Assembly: GCA_007844125.1 (NCBI GenBank)
Contig: CM017555.1
Span: 27,457,624-27,521,623, forward strand
Direction of reading: 5' to 3'
Length of the DNA stretch: 64,000 nt
From: Sinonovacula constricta
Lineage: Eukaryota; Mollusca; Bivalvia; Cardiida; Solecurtidae
Shown in pieces: positions 22,801 to 33,976 of this stretch; positions within the stretch are counted from its first letter, which is position 1; every line of letters starts with the position of its first letter. The position numbers and the translations under genes were made by a program. The notes under the pieces were generated by a model. That model ran no database searches. It was not told where the DNA came from and saw nothing but the letters and a program-made list of their open reading frames with translations.

Positions 22801-23708
22801 GAATCATGGACAATTCTCCATCCGGACATTTCTCCGTTCGTTGTTTTTCACACCCCGGACAATTCTCCGTAGCTTTGCAGGGTCAGACAATTCTCCGTTC
22901 GTAGCTTTGCACGGCCGGACAAATCTTTGTTCATATTTTAAAGTCAATCGCCATTTGTTAAACCGACACATTATGATCTCATTATTATGTATTTTATATT
23001 GTTATCTATGATCGGTGGATTTATTTAAAGCAACTGCCCATTTGGTGCTTACAATCAACAAACATCTCTGTTGGTCACTTACACACTTTTAGAGCAAAGT
23101 GAAGTGATTATTGAAGAAGTTATTGAAGAACAAAATCCAAGACTAGTACATACTTAATTAATTGTTTTAATTGAAATAGACAAGGTACGTGTCATAAAAA
23201 ATAAATACAAATTTAAAAGTACAAAACACAAGAAACATACTAAGCACTGAATAATGAGAACACATACAAAATAAACATTTTACTGAACAATAGAACTGTA
23301 TATAAAGCACAAGATCTTTAGCACTACACATAAGAACTGTCACATTTTATTGGTTTCTAATGGTCCAGGCGGACACACTTTCCAATTGCCTTCAGGAACT
23401 CGCGGACATCCTTGTCACCGTTGTGTAGTTCCTAAAACAGTCCCTTCAGTCTCTATTGATGTGCGACTGCGGTCTTCTTTCGACTTTTTTTTGACGTTTA
23501 TATACTTTATTACATTTTGATATCATGAGCGAATTATAGTCCGCTTTATTTAACATATGACAATGAGAATATGAACGGAGATTTGTCCGGGTGTGCAAAC
23601 TCATGAACAGAGAATTGTCCGGCCCTGCAAATCCACGAATGGAGAATTGTCCACCTGTGCAAATTTCACGAACGGAGAAATGTCCAGACGGAGACTTGTC
23701 CGGACCCT
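22801..23708. mobile_element. non-autonomous DNA transposon with phased GGAC-array inverted repeats (element 2)
   Basis: 908 bp flanked by the 9-bp direct repeat GTGTTTATA (22792-22800 and 23709-23717). The left end has GGAC at 22808, 22824, 22857, (AGAC) 22885 and 22917; the right end has the inverse GTCC at 23698, 23682, 23649, 23617 and 23585. Spacings from the outside in are 16, 33, 28, 32 and 16, 33, 32, 32. Units are of the type GGACAATTCTCCGTTCGTAG followed by CTTTGCACGGCC. The first GGAC is 7 bp from each end. The interior (about 22930-23570) has no coding capacity. Nine-bp duplications are typical of Mutator-like elements, but no transposase is present to confirm it. Confidence 0.85.
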
Positions 23709-23764
23709 GTGTTTATATGATGTTTCTCACTATCAAAACTAATGTATAATTGGGGAATTGTGGG

Positions 23765-23985
23765 CGTGCCTGTGGCTTAGTGATAGAAAGTGGGATTTGT
23801 ATCTCCTCTGACTTCTTAGCCTTTAATGGCATGGGTTCAAGTCCCATTTAGGGTGAAGTACTTAATGTGGGAAGGCCTTTGAGCTGACCTGTGGTGTGCC
23901 AGTGGTTCTACTCGGGCATTTTCTGGGGTCTTTCTCCACCAAAACAGCTGAACATCACCCAGATGATCATATTGGCTGCTGCTAC
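23765..23985 (+). repeat. SINE family S2, near full-length copy
   Basis: Head: GCCTGTGGCTTAGTGATAGA and GGGTTCAAGTCCCATTTAGG (box B GGTTCAAGTCC). Body: GAGCTGACCTGTGGTGTGCC, AGTGGTTCTACTCGGGCATT, GTCTTTCTCCACCAAAACAG. This is the best copy for defining the family in this window. Confidence 0.75.
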
Positions 23986-24071
23986 ATAAGAAAAAGTCAT
24001 GATTTTTTTTGTATAATGACTAATTTATTTCTATATCATTTATTCAACATGTAACTACTATAATGTTTCTA

Positions 24072-24920
24072 CTGTGAAAGCATTTTATTTCGTGGGGCAT
24101 TTCATTTCGTGGAATTCGTGGGCAAGACAATCCACGAATTTAAGTACCAACAATATAAAATTCCCTCGGTTAGACTTTCGAATGCTAGATTTACTTGTAA
24201 AGTGTCTAAACAGGACATAAAGCTCAAACAACAGACGATTTCACCACACTTTATTTACATTGTATTGACAAAGAATGATAAAACATGTTTACGAACATAA
24301 GCCATTTAATTATGAAAAACGATCAATGCTAAGTAATTTTATACTGTAATATATACACGAGCACTATAAACTAAAGCACATTGTACAGGTAATTTTACAA
24401 CATTTTGTCACAACACAATCACACTAGCACAGGCCTGCCTTCCCCGCGACGATCAACTCAGACTTCGCTAAGGGTGTTTACTCAAGGGTCTGTTTTGTGT
24501 CAGTTTGCATAGTACGCTAATTGGCGTTAATTGACAGTCAATGGCTTCGTTAAATTAGACCCTTAAAAGAACCCGCGCACCTAACATCTTTATGAATATA
24601 ATCCCTTAAATGACACGCTAATTGACAGTTTGGTGTCATAAAAGTCGTCTGATGAGACTCGGCTGTGAAAACATTGACCGGCTGCCGTGGATCAATATCA
24701 TCAGGCGTGACGTAAGACAATAGGCAGAGTCACTCGCTAATCCGTAGTTTCGCAATTGACCCTGTTTCAATGTTAGATCTCAGTTTCGCATCTGTCAAAA
24801 ATCAAAGGTATTTTTTTTAATTTCGTGGGTAGGGCAATCTACGAAATCAAGTACCCACGAATATGCCCGTCCTCTGCAAACGACGAAATTTCTGTCCCAC
24901 GAAATAAAATGCTTTCACAG
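24072..24920. mobile_element. 849-bp TIR element with TA flanks
   Basis: A 25-bp perfect terminal inverted repeat, CTGTGAAAGCATTTTATTTC then GTGGG, lies at both ends, flanked by TA on each side (24070-24071, 24921-24922), as for Tc1/mariner-type insertions. Just inside each end is a second small hairpin (ATTCGTGGGCAAGACAATCC... and TTCGTGGGTAGGGCAATCT...). No transposase is encoded; it is a non-autonomous element. Related 'TTTCGTGGG' elements are, to my knowledge, common in invertebrate genomes. Confidence 0.85.
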
Positions 24921-25159
24921 TACCGGTATATTAATTTGTTTCAATAAGAAAAAACAACTGTTGTGCCAAAATTAAATTCATTAATGCCACCTCAGTTATC
25001 TGCATTCATCCAGATTTCATTTTTCAATCATGGCTCAACTCAAACATGGACATGCACAAAGCAAATAATTAAATTTTGGAAACTCTGTTCATGTTCACTG
25101 TTTTCTTGCATAGGTGATAACTATGTTACTCATGAAGTTGTAATTAAAATCCTCTGAAC

Positions 25160-25456
25160 CTAAAAAAAACTGAACTTATGGTCAATTAGCGTTTCCATCA
25201 GACAATGGTTTGCTATTGCTTCAAGTTGTAATGATCTATTTGATATAGACAAATCGTTGCACAACTCCTTACATGCATTAGTGGATGTCTTCCTGCTGTA
25301 TTTATGTGTGGCCATGACATTGAGAAGTGCAGTCGGGACATCAACAATCTGTAGTGTGCATGTTGGAGCAACAAATGTGCAAATGTAGTTCAGCTGTCTA
25401 CTGTTTTTGCAGTGTCTGATTGGGATCTGAACTATTTGCTGCCAGGTCACTAGCAG
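25160..25456 (-). CDS. unidentified coding fragment, possibly a terminal exon
   Basis: On the minus strand a frame of about 98 codons runs from an acceptor-like ATTCTGCTAG| (about 25457) to TAG at 25162-25160. The translation, with 'WQQIVQIPIRHC', 'LNYICTFVAPTC', 'VDVPTALLNVMATHKYSR' and 'ANHCLMETLIDHK', has balanced amino-acid use unlike the low-complexity frames nearby, and regularly spaced Cys/His. I do not recognise the family. It may be the last exon of a minus-strand gene or a fragment of a transposon or retrocopy. Confidence 0.35.
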   Translation of the reverse strand: MLVTWQQIVQIPIRHCKNSRQLNYICTFVAPTCTLQIVDVPTALLNVMATHKYSRKTSTNACKELCNDLSISNRSLQLEAIANHCLMETLIDHKFSFF

Positions 25457-25634
25457 AATTGTCAATTATAAAAATGTAATTGTTTGTAATTGTTCCTCAT
25501 CATCAGCATTATCATCAGCACCAGTACAACCTAAAGTTGCCCTGGATTAGCCTTTGCTACAACAGTTTTAGGGTCCTCACGAATAACTAAATTTTTAGTT
25601 AATTGTGTTCTTTTTGTAACATTGTACTGACCCA

Positions 25635-25760
25635 GTAATGGTCCTGTTGACAACATCCAGCTAATTACTGGTGGAGGAAGACCCTAGATTTAACCACAGG
25701 TTAGCAGGTAAGCCTCCCCACATGGAATATCTCACCCTGAAACGTGAACCCATACAGCGA
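25635..25760 (-). repeat. SINE family S2, fragment
   Basis: Reverse complement contains GGTTCACGTTTCAGGGTGAG, GAGGCTTACCTGCTAACCTG and GTCTTCCTCCACCAGTAATT, matching the order of the S2 head end and body. Confidence 0.55.
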
Positions 25761-26879
25761 TAACGAAGCCTCACAGTCACTTTATGTTACAGAGATATCT
25801 GTATTAATAAAAACATAAGTATTGATATATTGTTTCAATGTATTTGAGTAATTTTTGCAATGAATTATTGGATTTATATCAAAATGTAATTATTCATTAT
25901 TCATAAAGCTTAATTACCACTAGGGATGTAAGGGAACATTCAAACGAATGGATAGATACTGATTGTTCAAATGTATTTTTAGCATTCAAATGTTTGGTAA
26001 ACAAAATATGATTCTATTCCAAAAAATTGTTTTCACTAAACTGAAATCATATAACCAAAAAACGTAAACCTTAATTGTTTAACATTCACACCTGCTGCCA
26101 GTTAAGATGTGTTAAATTGTGGTGGTCAGGTAATAACCAGTGTCATTGCATCAGAAAAGGAAGATCATTTATATTATTGTAGTTTTTTCTATTATTTCAG
26201 TGGCGTATGAACTATTAACTGTATCCACTTTGCTAGTGTTCAACTTGGGAAATTTCCTCAAGCTATTCACGGCAGCCGATAACGTAATATAGCAACTGGT
26301 TACCCGCTTTCATACTGTACAACCCAGTAGGACAGTAATATCATGGAACCAGTCTGGTCAAAATGAGGTTCAATGAATTTATAATTAGATCACGTTATTT
26401 GGTTATTATATACAATGATAAGGACTGAACAGTCACCTTTTATACATCAATTAACCAAACATTTTTTATTGTTGCATCGGCTTGTATATAATTACTCTGG
26501 TGTATTATTCAATGAAAAAGCAAATGTGCAGGATGTTTGCAAGACAAAAAAATGTCTCAACAGAATGCAAAAAATTGTATATGTACAGGTTATTGATGTG
26601 TTTTCAGCAAAAGAAATACTGACATAAGTAAAGTCTAATAAGGGTTGTATGTTTATTAATTAGTACAGTGGCCAACCAGGTGCTTGAAAGAACTGTTCCA
26701 ACTCTCGCACATTTTGTGTGTCCAATGTTGGTCTGTCAGTGTTGCTTGTCTAACTTTCCACGTCACTGGCTGAAACCGGGGAGGTGTCCTACGGAGATTC
26801 ATTCTTTCTGTAATATTCTTTAAAATAATTATAAATAATCAAAAATTATCAACAACAATTTTGTTTATTCCATAGATAA
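25761..26879. other. AT-rich spacer
   Basis: No gene or clear repeat. The open frame at 26415-26627 has no domain. Confidence 0.35.
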
Positions 26880-27030
26880 GGGGATGGGGGCTTTTGTCCT
26901 ACCTTTAAAATTTATTGAGGGGGCTTTTTTCCTATCTGCAAAAATGATGGGGGGTCTTTTGTCCACCAAATCATTTTTAATGAGGGGGCTTTTGTCGGGG
27001 GGGGGGGGGGGGGGCTTTTGTGTACCCCCG
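26880..27030. repeat. one-sided phased GTCC array with 18-bp poly-G
   Basis: GTCC or near-variants recur at 26896, 26929 (TTCC), 26961 and 26994 (GTCG), spacing 33, 32, 33, with units of the type GGGGGCTTTTGTCCACCAAA. A run of 18 G lies at 26997-27014. The spacing and the G-rich/GTCC grammar match the right ends of the elements at 22801-23708 and 61612-63081, but I found no matching left end upstream, so this may be a solo or decayed end. Confidence 0.6.
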
Positions 27031-28075
27031 GTTTATCTATCAAGGCAAAATATCGACACTGAGGGTCTTTAGGCATGGGCAAATTATCAGTGTTTGTTCC
27101 AGCTGGCCCCACCCCCGCATATTATCCTTTAAGATACATACTGTGCTCATGGAAAGAAACCTTTGCTGTAAAAACAACAACATATAAATATAAATTATCC
27201 TAAAATGGCTGCTTGAATGGAAAGAGTGTCTGGAAAATGGGATGACAATTGTCATTTTCCTTCAGTGAGTTTATTGAATGATGATGTCATCTTTAGCTCT
27301 TGATGTCATGTCCATTTATTTACAGGGCTGATTATTTATTGGACTAAAACAAAATAACAGTGCACACACAACAATATTTGCCTATTATCATGATCATGTT
27401 GATATTATTTATAGTAAAAATATGTCTATTGTATAGCTATTTTTTGTTAGAAATAAGGTAGAGAGATAATGATTCATCTCGAAACAAAAACAACAACATG
27501 CATTGCTTTGCAAACCAACTTCCTAAAGAACAGACATTGATGTTAATAACTTGTTGATATGCGCATGCATATTTCTACCCTCTTTTTTTGAGTTTATCCA
27601 GGTGTGAACCATACTGTATTGTGTCTAAATACATGTACATTTAACTTTAGAACATAAGTAAAATTCAGCATTACAATTCACCAAAAGGTGCAAATTATGG
27701 GTATTAGCTGGTATAAATAGAGATCATCCAACTGTGTAGCTTGTAAAATCAGTCATGTGCAGGTGTTTCTCATTAACAGTATGTTGATTGACTGATAATG
27801 CCTCAATAATTTAAATACATATGAAGTGGCAGATCACTTGTTTAGATCTATGTGTCTTATTCCTATGCAAAACTGTGGCCAAGTTCTTTTTTAATGAAGA
27901 TAGACCAATTAAGCCATAAATGTATTTTTAAAGAAACATACACATGTAATATAATACCATAATTATGCACATATATTGTATATATGGCTGTTATAACACT
28001 TTAAACCTGTTTTTCTTTATTTGTTCTCCAATTTTCTATTTTATGAGTGTCATAAAATCTGATAATTAGGTTTGA
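27031..28075. other. spacer, includes short family E match
   Basis: 27750-27845 has TTGATTGACTGATAATGCCT, CAATAATTTAAATACATATG and GAAGTGGCAGAT, similar to family E at 18500-18570. Nothing else was recognised. Confidence 0.35.
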
Positions 28076-28119
28076 GTCACACATAACAGCCAAACATTCA
28101 TGTTTATGATAGTGACATC

Positions 28120-28260
28120 TGGCTACTTTAATAGGGACAGACTTCAGACAAATAGCTAGGTAGAACCACTGTACACTGGGACAGGTCAGCTGGAAAACCT
28201 TCAAACATCAAAGTTTTCACCCTGTAAAAGGATTTGAAACAACACTGTCAGGGTCTATTG
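28120..28260 (-). repeat. SINE family S2, fragment
   Basis: Reverse complement contains GGGTGAAAACTTTGATGTTT, GTTTTCCAGCTGACCTGTCC and CAGTGGTTCTACCTAGC, matching S2. Confidence 0.6.
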
Positions 28261-28589
28261 ATTCAGAGAAGTTTCAAGTTGGCTACCCTTTACATTAAGC
28301 CACAAGCAACCATTATGAATTTATAATTTCTAGATACAGTGAATACTTTCTTATCATCACAAAAAACTCATACTGAATGGTAATTTGAGGTTTTATCTTC
28401 CTGTGAAGATGTCAGAGGATCTATAAATAGACGTACTGTTAATTGTTGGAATAATTGATTTAGTTTGTCATATTTTATTTAACAGTTATCTTCATTTGTA
28501 GTAAAAATTCTGCATAACAAGGCAGGTGTGAGGTGAGCAAAGGTGAGCAAATCACGGACCTGTTGATCTGTTATGTATGGAATCATCAC

Positions 28590-28730
28590 AATCCTCCTCC
28601 CCCTCATCATCATCATTATTGTCAGTTTTACAACATCATCATCATTACACTATATTTATTATCATCACCACCACAATTATCGTTATCATAATCACATTCC
28701 TCAATAGTTACCACCATCATCATATTACCT
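28590..28730. repeat. imperfect (CAT)n/(ATC)n microsatellite
   Basis: Runs of CATCATCATCATT interspersed with ATTATCATCACCACC. The open frames here are produced by the trinucleotide repeat. Confidence 0.8.
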
Positions 28731-28756
28731 ACAGTCAAAGTAGCACTTTTTTCGGC

Positions 28757-28850
28757 GTAGCTGTCTAACCTCACTTTTGATCTCATTACAAATGCTGACT
28801 CAAGGCTAGCCTGAATGAATATCAGAGCGATTCCCATTGGTAGAAATTCC
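28757..28850 (+). repeat. dispersed repeat family D, copy 1
   Basis: GTAGCTGTCTAACCTCACTT, TTGATCTCATTACAAATGCT and CAAGGCTAGCCTGAATGAAT match in order 52443-52520. Type unknown. Confidence 0.5.
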
Positions 28851-29784
28851 TAATAGCATCATATACTGTAGTGTTTCTAATAAACGTCCTCGGGGTGGCG
28901 ATATATAGTTATTTATACAGGTATTTAAGTCATAAACAAGTCTATATCAATGAGTGACATTAATGAATAGTCTCCCCTGAATAACCCCTAAATGCAAGTA
29001 GGTCCTTTCATTTGTTTTACTCGGTTTTTATGCTTGTTCTTTTTGGAGTGTATGTTGACTTCTTTGACTTTCAAGTTAACCATCATCAACAAACACTTCC
29101 ATTTTCTTTTTTAAATAACAAATCTCTATAAGTATTTAAATGGATTTTAAGCTTATATTTGTGCAAAAGAAATTTCACCGTTTGTAACTGCAAAATCTAC
29201 AAAAGAACGGGCGATAAAGTCCAAGAATTCCGACTATAAAGGACCTACCTACTCTTTGGAATACCTCGGATATTAACAAACAAGGGAGATAATTTCCAGT
29301 TTACCAATGTACCCCATTTCCTACAGTATTATTGTATATAGTGTATAAAATGTCACTTGATCCTACATTTGTTTAAACATCATCTCTGTCATATGCCGCA
29401 AAGCAGACCGTTCACTTCCGGCACGATCTAACTACTTTGTAACTTTAAGTGCCTATTACGTGAGAATTATGAGGCGCAGATGGAGCGAGTGACTAGTTTA
29501 AAAATGTACACCATTTTCATGCCATTCTTCTCACAAATTTATATTCAATAGAAACATAAACACGATAAAAATGTGTAAGTTAAGGCTTCACAAACGCCGC
29601 AGAGCCTTTTAAAAGAAATTTCTTGTTTTTTCTTTTTTTTAATCCGACGCCGTTTGTCTTTTTAAAGACATTTCTTGTTTCCTTTAAGGGAATACTGTCT
29701 TTGCTGACTTAACAGACATGCTAAACCCACAACTAGCAAGGACAGCTGAAGTTATAGAGTCCATTTCAAATTGTTTTCCAGTAT
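28851..29784. other. spacer with a short GC-richer patch
   Basis: 29385-29490 is richer in CpG and contains CACTTCCGGCACG (ETS-like). No exon with good splice signals was linked to it. A small duplication of TTTTAAAAGAAATTTCTTGT/TTTTTAAAGACATTTCTTGT lies at about 29607-29680. Confidence 0.3.
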
Positions 29785-29905
29785 TAGCATTAGCAAGGGA
29801 GCTATTTTCCTTACTTTGGTATTTTGCAGCCAGGGTTTGAACCTGGGGCCTCCTGTACCTGGAGCTGATGTCCCAAAGATTGTGCAGCTAGGTCTGGTTT
29901 AAGAT
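29785..29905 (-). repeat. SINE family S3, head
   Basis: Reverse complement shows the tRNA-like head: AGCTGCACAATCTTTGGGAC, then CAGGAGGCCCCAGGTTCAAA with box B GGTTCAAACCC, then GGTATTTTGCAG.. and CTCCCTTGCTAATGC as in other S3 copies. This copy shows that S3 is tRNA-derived. Confidence 0.6.
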
Positions 29906-30351
29906 TTTGTATATCATTCTATAAGCTTTATGGATAACTGTTAAACAAATTGGTCTTATAAAAGAATTATTATGTATTCTTATGAAGCATCTAGATGTTT
30001 TATTACTAAAAGAGAAACTTTTGTATGTGCTTGCTATGTTCAGCTATCAAGTCACACATTTAATGGCATTGAAGCTGAATAAATCAGAAATTTGTGACAG
30101 AGCTGTTATTGAAGTCAGCTTTGTGCCAAAGTCTATTATCTACCAAATTTGGCAACTTCTAACCACATGGGTTAAGTAGATTATAGCTGTTGTTTGTTGG
30201 CAGTGAAGTACAAGGGTTTAAGACTGGTGTTCATTCTTTATTCCTTTTATTGGTTCCATATAAGATAAGTCAATTTATTAAATGAAATATTTACATCATT
30301 TAGACAATGTGCAATATGAATTGTGCAACATACATGACATATGAAAGCCTG

Positions 30352-30377
30352 GATCATCATCATCATCATCATCATGC
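30352..30377. repeat. (ATC)n microsatellite
   Basis: Eight uninterrupted CAT units. Confidence 0.95.
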
Positions 30378-30512
30378 ATATCACATGGACACTTTGTTCT
30401 AATTCACAGTGATTGGTGAATGTTATTTTACAAACTTGCCAATTTTAATGCTGTTTGGTTTGTGAGTCAGTTATTGTTGATACATGTTGTATATTTATTA
30501 CATATTAAAGCT

Positions 30513-30690
30513 GGGTGTCCATGAGTTACTGGGTAGAGTCGCTAATCTGTAACACCTCTAACGCTCTGGTCTTCAATATGTAGGGTTTTGAGTTTCTGTT
30601 GGGGTGAGACCTTTAATGAGGTCTGCCAGCTGACTGGTTGTGCCAAGTACTGGTGGGTCTACCTAGACATTTGTTTATAGTCACCAATAA
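30513..30690 (+). repeat. SINE family S2, copy
   Basis: GTTACTGGGTAGAGTCGCTA, ACACCTCTAACGCTCTGG, GGTTTTGAGTTTCTGTTGGG, GAGGTCTGCCAGCTGACTGG, ACTGGTGGGTCTACCTAGAC in family order. Confidence 0.65.
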
Positions 30691-30807
30691 TAAATGTATA
30701 TATTATAATTATAATAAATTGTGTCAGTGTCTCTCAAAAACAAAATAAAACAAAACATTTAAGAATAATGTTTTTTTGGTAACAGCAATTGACCCACATT
30801 GCTGTCG

Positions 30808-31030
30808 ATGGGCGCCCATGACTGAACAGTTAGAGTCAGCAACTAGTAACTTCTCAGCTCAGTCACTGCATGGGTTCGAGTCCTGGTCAGGGCGAGAACT
30901 TTCATGTTCTCAAGTTTTTCAGCTAAGCTGTGGCGTGCTAGTGGTTCAATTAAGACATATACGTAAGTCTGGGGTGTTCCTTCACTATTAATAACTTCTA
31001 TTACCACAATTGCATTGTAGCAATGCCCCT
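30808..31030 (+). repeat. SINE family S2, copy
   Basis: GGGCGCCCATGACTGAACAG, TGGGTTCGAGTCCTGGTCAG (box B GGTTCGAGTCC), GCTAAGCTGTGGCGTGCTAG and TGGTTCAATTAAGACATATA in family order. Lies about 120 bp after the preceding copy in the same orientation. Confidence 0.7.
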
Positions 31031-31740
31031 CTTTAAAATAAACAAAACATATAAGAACAATGGATTTAAATAGATATGCAATTGACCAACATTTCTATTG
31101 TGTTCACAAGGCAATTATGTCTGATAGTAGTTTCAAAGTTTAAATCAGGTCAACAATGGTACTTGACTCTAAACCTGATCAGGCCAGTGCAAAGAGTTTT
31201 ATTCCAGATCAGTAAGCTCTATCTGGGATAACTGACTGATAATGGTCTGCATATTTTGCTGCTAATAGTGTTAGTTATGAATACTAGAGAGTAACTAGTA
31301 AATAACTGTTAATTAAACTAATAAATACAGCTTATAACTCCTTGCCTGCTGCATTTGACAATAACTCATAATATGTTGTAATTGTTCGATATTTGCTAAC
31401 AATTTCATGTTTCACATCCAAGACTTAAGCAGCAAATAGTGTAAATCCGCTTCAGAACTTGGCTGATCTGGATCTATACTGTTTGTGATAGCTTTATGAA
31501 TATGTGCTCAGCAGGTTGAGAGTAAATAGATATTGTTAATTAGGTTCTGGGAGTGTTTTGCAGGTTTTAATTGCTTTGTTGTGGGTGTTTCTTGTATACA
31601 AACGGGAAGTTTTGAAACTCTTTGTGTTTCAATACATAATTACTCTGAAAATAAAAGATTAATTTCCTGTAACTATTGTAAAGAATTACACTCAATTGCC
31701 AGGAAAAAAATGACTGCAGAAGCACAAGGAGGCTGTTCAA
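31031..31740. other. AT-rich spacer
   Basis: No gene or repeat recognised. The open frame at 31533-31814 has no domain and its right end overlaps the duplicated flank of the 20-bp array. Confidence 0.35.
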
Positions 31741-33163
31741 TAGATAAAAATAACATCTTGTCAATGTTTTATGTCCTGCTTTTCTTTATTGTCCTCAATA
31801 TAGTTAAATTATAATTGCCAAGTATTAAGCATGTTGGAAGTAACTCTGGTTAAAGATGGCTATCAGATAACTCCAATCAGGGTCAGATAGCCCCAATCAG
31901 GGTCAGGTGGCCCTCGTCAGGGTCTGATAGCTCAATCAGGTTCAGATAGCCCCAATCAGGGTCAGATAACCCTCGTCTGGTTCAGATAACCCTCGGCTGG
32001 GTCAGATAACCCTAATCGGGGTCAGATAGCCCCAATCAGGGTCGTATAGCCTTCGTCAGGGTCATATAGCCCCAATCAGGGTCGTATAGCCCAATCAGGG
32101 TCATATAGCCCTCGTCAGGGTCGTATAGCCCCAATCAGGTTCAGATAGCCCAAATCAGGGTCAGATAGCCCTCGTTAGGATCAGATAGCCCCAATCAGGA
32201 GCAGATAGCCCGCAAAAGGGTCAGATAGCCCCAATCAGGGTCACATAGCCCTCCTCTGGGTCACATAGCCCCAGTCGGGGTCAGATAGCCTTAATCAGGG
32301 TCAGATAGCTCCAATCAGGATCAGATAGCCCCAGTCAGGTTCAGATAGCCCTCGTCTGGGTAAGAAAGCTCTCGTCTGGGTCAGATAGCCCCAATCAGGG
32401 TCAGAAAGCCCCAATCAAGATCATATAGCCCTCGTCAGGGTCAGATAGCCCCAATCAGGGTCAGATAGCCCAAATCAGGGTCAGATAGTCCAATCAGTGT
32501 CAGATAGCCCTCATCAGGTTCAGATAGCCCCAATCAGGGTCAGATAGCCCAATCAGGATCAGATAGCCCCAATCGTGGTCATATAGCCCTCGTCAGGTTC
32601 ATATACCCCTAATCAGGGTCAGATAGCCCCAATCAGGGTCAGAAAGCCCCAATCATGGTCATATAGCATTCGTCTGGGTCAGATAGCCCCAATCAGGGTC
32701 AGAAAGCCCCAATCAAGATCATATAGCCCTCGTCAGGGTCAGAAAGCCCCAATCAAGATCATATAGCCCTCGTCAGGGTCAGATAGCCCCAATCAAGATC
32801 ATATAGCCGTCATCAGGTTCAGATAGCCCCAATCAGGGTCAGATAGCCCAATCAGGATCAGATAGCCCCAATCGTGGTCATATAGCCCTCGTCAGGTTCA
32901 TATAGCCCTAATCAGGGTCAGATAGCCCCAATCAGGGTCAGAAAGCCCCAATCATGGTCATATAGCCCCAACCAGGGTCATATAGCATTCGTCTGAGTCA
33001 GATAGCCCCAATCAGGGTCAGAAAGCCCCAATCAGGGTCAGAAAGCCCCAATCAGGGTCAGATAGCCTTTGTCTGGGTCAGATAGCCCTAATCAGGGTGA
33101 GATAGCCCCAATCATATCACCAGTCAGGGTCATATAGCCTTGCCTGGGTCAGATAGCCCCATA
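31741..33163. repeat. 20-bp minisatellite with flank, duplicated unit 1
   Basis: A 140-bp unique-looking flank (TAGATAAAAATAACATCTTG to TGGTTAAAGATGGCTATCAG) is followed by about 60 units of a 20-bp repeat, consensus GTCAGATAGCCCCAATCAGG with variants CCTCGTCAGG, CATATAG, CAGAAAG. Inside, longer blocks recur, for example the order 'AATCGTGGTCATATAG, CGTCAGGTTCATATA' at about 32570 and 32870 (about 300 bp apart). Confidence 0.9.
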
Positions 33164-33976
33164 TAGATAAAAATAACATCCTGTCAATGTCTTATGTCCT
33201 GCTTTTTTTATTGTACCTCAATAAAGTTAAATTATACTTGCCAAGTTTTTAGCATGTTGGAAGTAACTCTGGTTAAAGATGGTTATCAGATAGCCCTAAT
33301 CAGGGTCAGATAGCCCCAATCAGGTTCAGATAGCCCTCGTCAGGGTCAGATAGCTCAAACAGTTTCAGATAGCCCCAATCAGGGTCAGATAACCCTCGTC
33401 TGGGCCAGATAGCACCAATCAGGATCAGATAGCCCCAATCAGGGTTGTATAGCCCTCATCAGGGTTATGTAGCCCCAATCAGGGTCGTATAGCCCAATCT
33501 GGGTCATATAGCCCTCAAAAGGGTTGTATGGACCCAATCAGCTTCAGATAGCCCAAATCAGGGTCGTATAGCCCTTGTTAGTGTCAGATAGCCCCAATCA
33601 GGAGCATATAGCTCCAATCAGGGTCAGATAGCCCCAATCTAGGTCAGATAGCCCTCGTCTGGGTCAGATAGCCCCAATCAGGGTCAGATAGCCCCAATCA
33701 GGATCAGATAGCCAGAGTCAGGTTCAGATAGCCCTCGTCTAGGGCAGAAAATCCTCGTCTGGGTCAGATAGCCCCAATCAGGGTCAGAAAGCCCCAATCA
33801 GGGTCATATAGCCCTCGTTATTGTCATAAAGCCTCAATCAGGGTCAGATAGCCTCAATCAGGGTCAGATAGCCCCAATCTGGGTCAGATAGCCCAATCAG
33901 GGTCATATAGCTTTCATCAGGGTCAGACAGTCCCAATCAGGATCAGATAGCATTTGTCTGGGTCACATAGTCCCAA
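33164..33976. repeat. 20-bp minisatellite with flank, duplicated unit 2
   Basis: The same flank restarts at 33164 (TAGATAAAAATAACATCCTG), 1423 bp after its first copy, and is again followed by the 20-bp array with a similar starting order of variants. This is a tandem duplication of flank plus array. Confidence 0.88.

Noticed and set aside
28577..28837. Coding frames on both strands
   Set aside because: Translations are Ser/His/Ile or Asp/Met-rich runs caused by the (CAT)n microsatellite.
31860..33976. CRISPR-like array
   Set aside because: The 20-bp repeats are continuous and imperfect with no unique spacers, the host is eukaryotic, and no cas-like gene is present. It is a minisatellite.
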